Positions 56,444 to 64,000 of a stretch of 64,000 nucleotides of DNA are shown piece by piece. How positions within the stretch are numbered: the first letter of the stretch is position 1; each line of letters begins with the position of its first letter. Made by a program: the position numbers and the translations under genes. The notes below the pieces were generated by a model that worked only from the letters and a program-made list of their open reading frames with translations, was not told the DNA's origin and searched no databases. Source of the DNA: Taenia hydatigena (lineage: Eukaryota > Platyhelminthes > Cestoda > Cyclophyllidea > Taeniidae); assembly GCA_036345935.2 (NCBI GenBank), contig JADWOT020000004.1, positions 16,113,423 through 16,177,422 on the forward strand. The letters run 5' to 3'.

Positions 56444-57370
56444 TCAGCAGTGCAATGTTTTCTTACTTCTTCTCGCAAAGACATCGAGGCAAACCCATCG
56501 CACTATCTCCACCAAATCAATGGCAAAGTCGTTTTGGTGTTGATTGCACCAAATTCGCCAGTTGGCGGGAAATTGAGAAAGTGGGGGCAACTCAAACCCA
56601 CCTAAGTTCCAAAACATCTCCCTCATGCAATCGAGGTTGCTCACGAGGCCCTTGATGTAGAGCAGCGAGCCGGCCGTGACGAATGTTTGGCTTGGCGTCA
56701 TGCTGCACAGGAGATCATTCACATCTTCTGAATACACTCGAATAGCATCCCCATAATCAGCATCTACGATTACACAATCGTAGTCTGTCAGACACATTCT
56801 CTCCCCCGATCCCATCTCTGATGCTGCGACACCTGACAACCTTCGAAGACAAGTCCTACCTGATGCGTGGGAGAAGCCATCCCAGCGGCGTCGGAAATGT
56901 GTCGCATCACTCGCCACATCAAAGTAGACACGAGTTGGCGGTCCGGAATTCACCACTTGTAAGTCGCACTGGTACTGTTGTACGTTGTCTTGCAATCGAC
57001 TCGCATGAGATTTTGATGTAAGGAACAAACAATACACAGGTCTCCGTGTGTTTTCAGTGAACTTTGTGTGCGCCAGTCGCTGAAAGGTGGCATCTTGTTG
57101 ATTGCGATACGCCATTGCCAAAGCAGCATTTGTGCCTGTGATATTGTCGCCTCCGCCGAAGAGCAGATGACAGAGGTGGTTGTCGAGCCACTTCCATTCC
57201 TCTATGCTCTCGCGCAAAACGTGACAGAATGGCGAGATAGTGAGTGTCCACTTCCACTGTGGAAGTGCCTGGCACAAATTCACCAAATCGGTGGCATTAA
57301 GATATGTGCAGATTTGGAGGCCCAACTCCATTGGCATCTGTAAAATGTCCTTTCCGTTTGGCTCCTCCAT
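56444..57370 (-). CDS. F-box protein, intact single-exon frame (308 aa)
   Basis: ATG at 57370 follows directly after a TTTGTGTTTCAG acceptor, so a 5' non-coding exon is likely. The frame is open for 308 codons. Residues about 11-45 (MPMELGLQICTYLNATDLV, then LCQALPQWKW) follow the F-box pattern L..E...I..YL...DL..L......W. F-box proteins bind Skp1 and recruit substrates to SCF ubiquitin ligases. The rest, about 250 residues, has no recognised repeat or domain and ends WRIWCNQHQNDFAIDLVEIVRWVCLDV. It sits at the outer edge of the right inverted-repeat arm. A decayed copy lies opposite at 52.5 kb. The long plus-strand frames here are shadows. Confidence 0.65.
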   Translation of the reverse strand: MEEPNGKDILQMPMELGLQICTYLNATDLVNLCQALPQWKWTLTISPFCHVLRESIEEWKWLDNHLCHLLFGGGDNITGTNAALAMAYRNQQDATFQRLAHTKFTENTRRPVYCLFLTSKSHASRLQDNVQQYQCDLQVVNSGPPTRVYFDVASDATHFRRRWDGFSHASGRTCLRRLSGVAASEMGSGERMCLTDYDCVIVDADYGDAIRVYSEDVNDLLCSMTPSQTFVTAGSLLYIKGLVSNLDCMREMFWNLGGFELPPLSQFPANWRIWCNQHQNDFAIDLVEIVRWVCLDVFARRSKKTLHC

Positions 57371-59958
57371 CTGAAACACAAATGAGGGAGACGGGAGATG
57401 AAGTATTAACTGGAGGCTGATCTCTTTCGATTTGCTTTATTATGTCTGTGAGGGAGTTTTAGTGACTACGAGACTGACAGTCTAACAGGTGAACCAAAAT
57501 TGGCATTGCATAGACTTACTCCGCATGATGCGCTGACCAAGCGACGCGAGTCCACAGTCGTGTGAATGACTGGTAAGCTAAGTGTGACCTTGTCGAATTA
57601 TGTCATGCCATACTCCGTCAAGTTGCAATTAGTCGATTTATACAACCACGTCCCCTTAGGTCACGCCACGTCACGTCACGTTTCGCCCGTCAAAGCATTG
57701 ATTTCTCGAGGTGCTGCCATCGTCAGCACACTGTGATGCCATTCTGCAAAGCGTGCATTTGAAGCAAGTATTAGTCTTGCTGGCATTCCCTTTAGAGCCT
57801 TCAGTCAATTGCAATCCTTTTTAAAAAATGTTTCACTGCAGATCAGGAGGAATTCGCCTCACTTCAATCAACTTTGCAGCTCTGACAAACGGCTAAAGCG
57901 ATGCGGAGTAATGCTTTAAGGAGAGGGGTATGGAACTTCAGCTCATCAAGATGCAGTGTGCATCGAGTTCGTGTTTTTTTTTGGTTATTCTCTACTCTAC
58001 AAACTCTTACTAGCCTTCCGTGTAGCTGAGGCAAAGACCCGTTCAACAACGGTTTATCATGTGGCTTCTTAAAAAAATGGATTTAGCTGTAAAGAAATGT
58101 TAATGATGGGCTAGCATGGTATGATTGGACGAAAATCTTCAAGTTGATTGATGCTTAATGAATCGTATCTACATAATTGGACAGGACCTAGCATAGACAG
58201 AAGAAACCAGGTCCACTGCTTGCGATCCTTCCGAACTCGTGTTCTGGTATAAGACAACTATCACTTTGTTCAATACCGGACTTGCAGCATTCAGGGTCAT
58301 TGGTTGTGATGTTCTCTAAAATGTTCACAGAAGAGAGGGAGTTGTGTTTCCGGGAGAGTCACCTCTTCCTGGTGGTGACAACAACCCCCAGACGAGTAGT
58401 CGGAATTGAAATGGGAGGAAAGTGCCGATGTGAAGTAAAAATGGACCATCTGAGCTGCAAAATCATTTTAAAATTTACGTATTATTAAATGGCTCTACTA
58501 AAAGACGAATGTGTTTCTTGAGTCACGACTGTCATGAGCAGAGACTCCTTGGGTAGAATAAAACAGATTTATCTCAACGGTGAGATTCACATAGATTGCA
58601 TTAATCCAATTTAGTCGAAGTCGACGACGAAGTATTATTATTTCTGCTCGAAATTCTCTTCACCTTTCTGGAAAATGAAGGTATAACTCAGGAACTGCTG
58701 ATGGAACACCAGCCACGTTGTAGTGAGAGGCGCAGGACAGAGGAGCGTGCGCACGGAGAGCGCTGAGGACAATGCTACCAATTTTGTGGTTCTGCTTCGC
58801 GTTTATTTCACTTTCACAAACACATTTCTGGTCCAACAGTATACTCATGATGAAGTTGCATGCAGTTGTAATGCCCAGTGTCTGCTAGTGGAGGTGGACC
58901 GGAGGTGATGGGACAAAATGTCCCCGGCAGCCGTGAGATAAGAAGCAAGAGCATTTTACCACATCAACGGAGTGAAGTAATTTGTTTATTGTGAATGTCA
59001 GCCATAGTATGTATAGATTTTGCATTAAAATCATTCTCTAGAAGAAGCCAACATCACCTCTGGGGTAGCAGTCCAGTAAGGGCGCCAAAACCAAACAACT
59101 AGATGGAATATGTCGATAGAAGGTGGAAGGCCATTTGGCAAAACTTATTATGTCATCCGGGTTTTGAAAGACAGCGCTGTGTGTAGCTTCAGACTTCGTC
59201 GGCTATCAAGGTCGGCCTTGCTGTAGCAGCGATCCCTTTGTTGCCACTGTTAAATGTGGTGTACCTGATCTCATGTCTTGAGCGGAAGCACCTTAATTCA
59301 TGAATTATTTTAGACCTTCCAGTGGTGGTAGTGGTGGTGTCGATAGCCATCACACACAATAAAAATACACAGTCGATACTTTTTCTGTCGTTGTATAGAA
59401 GAGAGGGGAATAATAAACCCTCCACAGAAACGTGAAATGATAGAATTAGGATCATAAACGTTGGAGGAATTAATACGGTTTCAAAGTCCGGTTATTAAAA
59501 AACAATTACATCATTTTAAGTCCAATTATGAACGCATGAATCAAATAAAATAGACCGCAGAGATTCAGTTCTCCTCAGGCAGACAGTAAACCGCATACAG
59601 AAGTAGTAGAAGGTCCTCAGACGACAGGAATTGAAGCACTACTTTTTAGTTTTAAGTAAACATGTGAGTCAAAAATTCCAAGTGGATATTGCACCTCCTT
59701 TTTATGAAATTTGTGAAAAAGCCAAAATTGCTGAGTCGTGGAGGACAGCGATGAACAAGTAAATTAGGATCTAGGTGCCGTATCATGATGTGACATTTGG
59801 TGCTGCCCTGACAACTTCGATGGTGTCTCATTCAAGGTCTTCCAATTGACGGTTCGAATGACCCGTGCTTTGAATACCTGCACGGAGGTACCCAAATGTA
59901 TTTAAATTTACTTGTGAAGTAAATTAACTTAGAACCATGCAAATTATTTGACTGTTGA
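57371..59958. other. Non-coding stretch, one weak exon candidate
   Basis: A minus-strand frame at 58660-58848 (PLSCASHYNVAGVPSAVPEL) precedes a GTGAAG donor and might be an exon; evidence is thin. A short CACGTCACGTCACG repeat is at 57665-57680 and a GGT run at 59321-59341. Confidence 0.3.
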
Positions 59959-60120
59959 TTAAACTGCATTCATAAATTTTGCATAAATATCACTATCGTA
60001 TTCGAATTCGCCTCTCCAAGTGGTGTTGAGCTCTCTCACTGGCTGATGCGACTGCCACTTTTGACGTGTAAAGGGATCCAGGCTACCTTCTTCCTCAAGC
60101 TTTTCAATATAAGTGTCCAT
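59959..60120 (-). CDS. Possible 53-aa protein
   Basis: From ATG (60120) to TAA (59961-59959) on the minus strand. Composition is strongly protein-like: an acidic helix YIEKLEEEGSLDPFTRQKW, then a polar tail. An in-frame TAA lies just upstream with no AG between, so the ATG would be the true start or the first exon. DPFTRQ recalls the second half of U-box domains, but the first half is absent and the similarity is too short to assign. A GGTAGC donor after GEEEG is an alternative. Confidence 0.35.
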   Translation of the reverse strand: MDTYIEKLEEEGSLDPFTRQKWQSHQPVRELNTTWRGEFEYDSDIYAKFMNAV

Positions 60121-62314
60121 ATCAGCACATTTTTGTGATTATCGCAGAAATAGGACTTGCCTTTTGTGTGACATGGTCAGAAAAATTCAGTTGACTCGCT
60201 CGCTTCTACTAATTTGCGTAAGTAGCATCGTTGGCACCAACAAGAATGGCTAGTCTTCCCCTAGTTGTCTTGCAAGTCTGGCCACGCCTTGACCTTCTTG
60301 ACGTGGTCAATATGTGCTCAAGAAGACCGAAATAGATCGCAGTGCTTTAAAAGAAAGAAAGAATCAACCAGATGGGTAGGGATGGATTGGCTCCTCTGCA
60401 GACTGAGGTCAATTTCTTCAGCTGGATCACTAGATAGGCCCCAAATATCATTTTGTTGCCCAAGTTGCTGCTAGAAGCATTCATTTTCTCAGGCTTACAC
60501 AACTATTTGTTCTCCTAGTTGAGGGTCCACCTGGACTTGGGCATTGAATGGAAGCCTTAGAGTCTGACCACTGTGCCCTCCAGTTGCCTATAATGCAGTA
60601 CCAAGAGGTTACAGAAGTCGATGTAAAAATGACTTATGCGCTGAATCTGCAGTTCGACTGTCTATCCTAAGTAGCGAGAGTTGAGAGGATATTGGCAAGG
60701 GCAAGCAACCTTTGAGCGCAATGAGTGCGTATATGCGTGAGATGCGGAACTCACAAATGCTAACTGGGGCAATCATGAGGAATGTGAGAAGTAAGACCAG
60801 GGAATTTGGTTATCTCAACTTGGGTTTAGAGGTTCCTCAGTGCCTATTTTTTCAAAAAGGACGCAAGATCAAGGAGTTACAGAAGGCATAGTTTTAGGAA
60901 AGTACAGTTGTAGAGAGAACGTGTAAGTGGAAGGAATCTACACTTTGACTGGATGTTCCGCACAACAATATTTAAGGGGATGGTAACAAAAGCTAAAAAA
61001 AATCGTGCGAAATGGGAATGTGTATGCGTCAAAGGTGGCGCAGTAGGCATGCCGGACATGAAGAAAGGTAAAATGAGTGAATTTAACTGCCTCTCCGCTG
61101 GTCACTTCCTCACGAAACTGGCAGCCGTGGTGCCTTTAAACACCGAATCCTCAAAGACTTTAACTGTTTGAAGATGCCCCAAAGGACCAGCGCTGGGATT
61201 TTCTCAAGAAGATCCAAACTTCACCATCTATTTAAGTAGATGGGATTCCACTGCTTCCGTAACAGCAATCAGCCCTCCTTGTAGGCGATGAGTTCACTCG
61301 GCCATATCAGTTGAGAGATTCAATTTGGATTAAGTGGGTCTTCGGGTTTCATTAACGAATCCTACGCTGGAAAGCAAATGCGTCACCCTACACGTACATA
61401 GACACATTTTGGGTGATATATGGCTTAGAAACCTTCAAATTTAGCATTATATATGTTTTAAGGAACGATAAAACGATTCTGGTGGGACGGAAAACCAACG
61501 TCAAATGAGGTGAAATAAATAATAATTGAGGTGAAATGATAATAATTACACCGCTGTTTTACAATGGATGCTAATGATGGCGGTACCTGCGTATGACGAT
61601 GAAGGAAGCTTCCTGTGAACCCAGTCATGTCTACGGACCACTCCGCGCATCAAATGGTGGAGTGTAGTAAAGTGCGACTATGAAACTTTCATGTCTAGCA
61701 AGACGCTTTAACCGCATGAGCGTTTCAAGGACGCCCAAACATACGCACGTCCACCACCAGCAAAACTACTACGCAGCCCTAATAGTCACTCCTGTGAATA
61801 CAAACTAAGCACCTGAAACGCCTATTAGAGAAACCTAGCAAAATACTTAGGTCCTGAGATAAGGACATAAGCAAAGCATTAAATCGGGCTTAAAGACAAA
61901 CACATCTTTTACTCCACGAAACTATCTCTTTACATATGTAAGTTTAAAAGCTTCGATTCACTATGCATATCCTTAATACATACAAAACCAATAATACATG
62001 AATGCAGTATCCCATATCTGTGTGGACTCACAGCCAAGACTCACCCGTAAGATACTGGTGTAGGCTAAATTTCAGGCAACACCCAACAAATACGAGTGCA
62101 CGGAAGAGACCAATGAAGCCAACCAAGAATTGTTCAATGACCATTTAAACCCTAAAGGCCGGCTCCTTCGACACACCGTCGAAATAGTTAAGTAAACCAC
62201 TACTAGAGGATCTTTAATAACAACCTCAACCTGACAGCAACCAAATAACGATCCAATAAAGTTAGGACGATTTATTTTATGCATATATGTATACAAAAAT
62301 GGGACCTTCACCGG
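60121..62314. other. Intergenic, nothing supported
   Basis: Short frames (60265-60474, 60877-61059 and 60953-61171) have no motifs or splice borders. Confidence 0.4.
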
Positions 62315-63528
62315 TTACTTCTGAGGAGCTTTGTCGGGGACAGACTTGTCGATAGTGTCCTTCTTGTGATGCTTTGCGTAGAAACGGTTGGCAAGAACAG
62401 AAGTGCGTTTGGAAAACTGGATTCCATTTTGCTCAGACCAGGCCTTTAGGCTACGCAAGTGGGCCAGCCGATTCTCCTGTGCCCGGCTAATGTAAGCCTA
62501 GAGAGCAAAGTAACAACAGGACGCCAGGTAATCGGCTTTTGTTAACAGCATGCTATAATAGGCGTTAAATCTTAATGCGAAGATTGACGCACCTCTTTAT
62601 TGCGCTCCGAGAGATCGCTCCATGATTTCGAGACAGCAGAGAGCTTCGAAGTCATGATTTGCCGACTTGACCCCTGTTCAAACCAAGTTTACACTTGACC
62701 CAGTAATAAAGATGCACGGTAATAGTCACTTTAAGAGAGAAAATAGGGTGCCGTCAATGGCTACCTTGTTACCAGAGAGGTGTTCATGGAGATACACATG
62801 GTATCCCGTGGTTGGCAGAGGTTTTGGCAAACCATTTTTTCTAGCAAACTGTAAAAGGACAAAACGTTGGCTCAATAACACAAATACATCCTTAATATGC
62901 TGAAAAGTCATACAGAACCCCAAATGCACATGCAAAAATACAAAAGAATGAGATTTTGCAGGCATTGGACGAAAAATCCCAACCATAAGAACTCAAACGC
63001 GTAAAGACCTAGTTACTAAAATAATCCCGGTGCAAAAGCTACACCGATAAAACGACATTGAATTGATCAAAAAGCATAATTGTTAGGAGCACGCACGCTT
63101 GCGTCACACTTAAATTTGGTATGCTATTCTGAAACCTTCCACAAAAAAAAATATATTCGCGAGAACAACGAGTTACTGAACCTAGTACCAATAGCTTCCT
63201 CCGATCCTCCAATCTCTCCTCCTCGGTCTTTATTCTCGTTATTGGAGCATCCAGCGTCAACTTCGCTAACTCAGAAGGAGAAGCAGTCTTATACATTTCG
63301 CTAAGCTTCTTCATAATTTCTGTTGTCTTCATAATGGGATATTTACTCTTCACCTCGTTAAAATATGTTTTAACATATGCAGAGAAGACAGGAGATTTGC
63401 GAGATTCAACCGCCACGAAACGACCACAGTGTTTAAGGGGAGTGCTAAGCCTGCGAAGCGGGACAAAAGCATAGGTACACAAAAGTTTCCAACCTTAAAA
63501 CAGAAAACCTATTAACCAGCTTCTCCAT
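62315..63528 (-). CDS. TFAM: Mitochondrial HMG-box protein, TFAM-like, complete (186 aa, four exons)
   Basis: The exons are 63494-63528 (ATG), 63189-63450, 62593-62673 and 62315-62497 (TAA). Every junction agrees in phase (2, 0, 0), and intron 1 is only 43 nt. Residues 1-30 (MEKLVNRFSVLRLSTPLKHC) are basic and hydroxylated with no acids early, as in a mitochondrial presequence. HMG box A: SPVFSAYVKTYF...KYP...KTTEIMKKLSEMYK (TFAM: SSYLRF...KTTELIRRIAQRW). Box B: MTSKLSAVSKSWSDLSERNKEAYISRAQE...LKAWSEQ (TFAM: [24 protein letters not shown]...MKSWEEQ). TFAM packages mitochondrial DNA and bends promoters. This one is shorter than the vertebrate protein (about 246 aa) with a brief linker and tail. 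Confidence 0.75.
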
Positions 63529-64000
63529 CGCCAACAAAGAAGGCTTTTCGAAAATCAATTCGGGACCTATGCTATGTTAAACAAAAGGTATTTAATAAGC
63601 AATGCATCACGTCAAGTATTGTAAGTTGCGATTGTCACTGCATTAACGCCTAAAAAATTATTCTTCACTAAATTCTTAATTAGACAAAGAAAGCATGTGA
63701 ACAAAATACAGCAATCGTACTACTGTTGACCTTGCCTTTGTTCTCCATCCCTTTTATGGATCTTGCTTGGCTTCCATTATATACGTTTGGTTCAATTAAA
63801 TTCGTTCGGTAAGTTGTGCTCAAAAGTGTTGTACTTCAGATCTTGTTGAGTCGTTTCCTTAGTAATTTGAATTTGGTAGGGCAATTTAAATTTTCCAGTC
63901 TCTTGTTCGCAAGTATAGTGGAGGGTATTAATCGTACTTTATTCATTTTGTTGCACAAAATATTGCTTTTATCTTGAAGGTTTTTAATTTTAGTAGTTAA
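63529..64000. promoter_or_regulatory. Upstream region of the TFAM-like gene (minus-strand transcription)
   Basis: AT-rich 5' flank of the gene. No clear TATA box or other element was recognised. No coding frame. Confidence 0.25.

Noticed and set aside
1..64000. tRNA, rRNA, CRISPR or spliced-leader genes
   Set aside because: No A/B-box pairs, rRNA-like blocks, spaced repeats or spliced-leader-like sequence were found by eye.

Overview
The window looks like nuclear DNA of a parasitic flatworm, most likely a tapeworm. Coding sequence is sparse and split by GT-AG introns, several of only about 40-50 nt, among long non-coding stretches. It also carries many copies of a short non-coding LTR retroelement of the TRIM type, which is known from taeniid cestodes. 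The species call is inference. There is no prokaryotic operon structure, CRISPR array, rRNA or recognisable tRNA. Exon models below were built by eye from open frames, splice consensus and phase agreement.

Layout. 0-1.9 kb: 5' part of a TGF-beta superfamily ligand (minus strand; mature domain beyond the window edge), with an alternating purine-pyrimidine tract upstream. 4.6-5.5, 14.3-15.3 and 25.9 kb: unidentified minus-strand exons. 17.6-21.3 kb: two complete TRIM elements and a solo LTR. 21.5-29.6 kb: a plus-strand sodium/solute symporter resembling the DUR3 urea transporters, with an apparent one-base lesion in its second visible exon. 32.4-33.9 kb: unidentified minus-strand gene. 34.66-35.93 kb: a 0.63-kb unit repeated head to tail. 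36.96-41.1 kb: two diverged tandem paralogues of an unknown gene (minus strand), separated by a third complete TRIM. 41.3-42.8 kb: plus-strand exons of a possible immunoglobulin-domain membrane protein. 43.7-44.8 kb: the 3' part of an IQCK orthologue (minus strand). 45.4-47.7 kb: a nest of TRIM elements, solo LTRs and relics. 48-51.3 kb: plus-strand exons of unknown genes. 52.5-57.4 kb: a large inverted duplication, with an intact F-box gene on the right and its decayed copy on the left. 59.96 kb: a 53-residue reading frame. 62.3-63.5 kb: a complete four-exon mitochondrial HMG-box gene (TFAM-like).

The genes have no evident shared pathway. The recognisable ones cover signalling (TGF-beta ligand), transport (urea symporter), a cilium/flagellum-associated IQ protein, an F-box adaptor and mitochondrial DNA packaging. 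The strongest structural themes are retroelement accumulation and local duplication: tandem, inverted and short direct.
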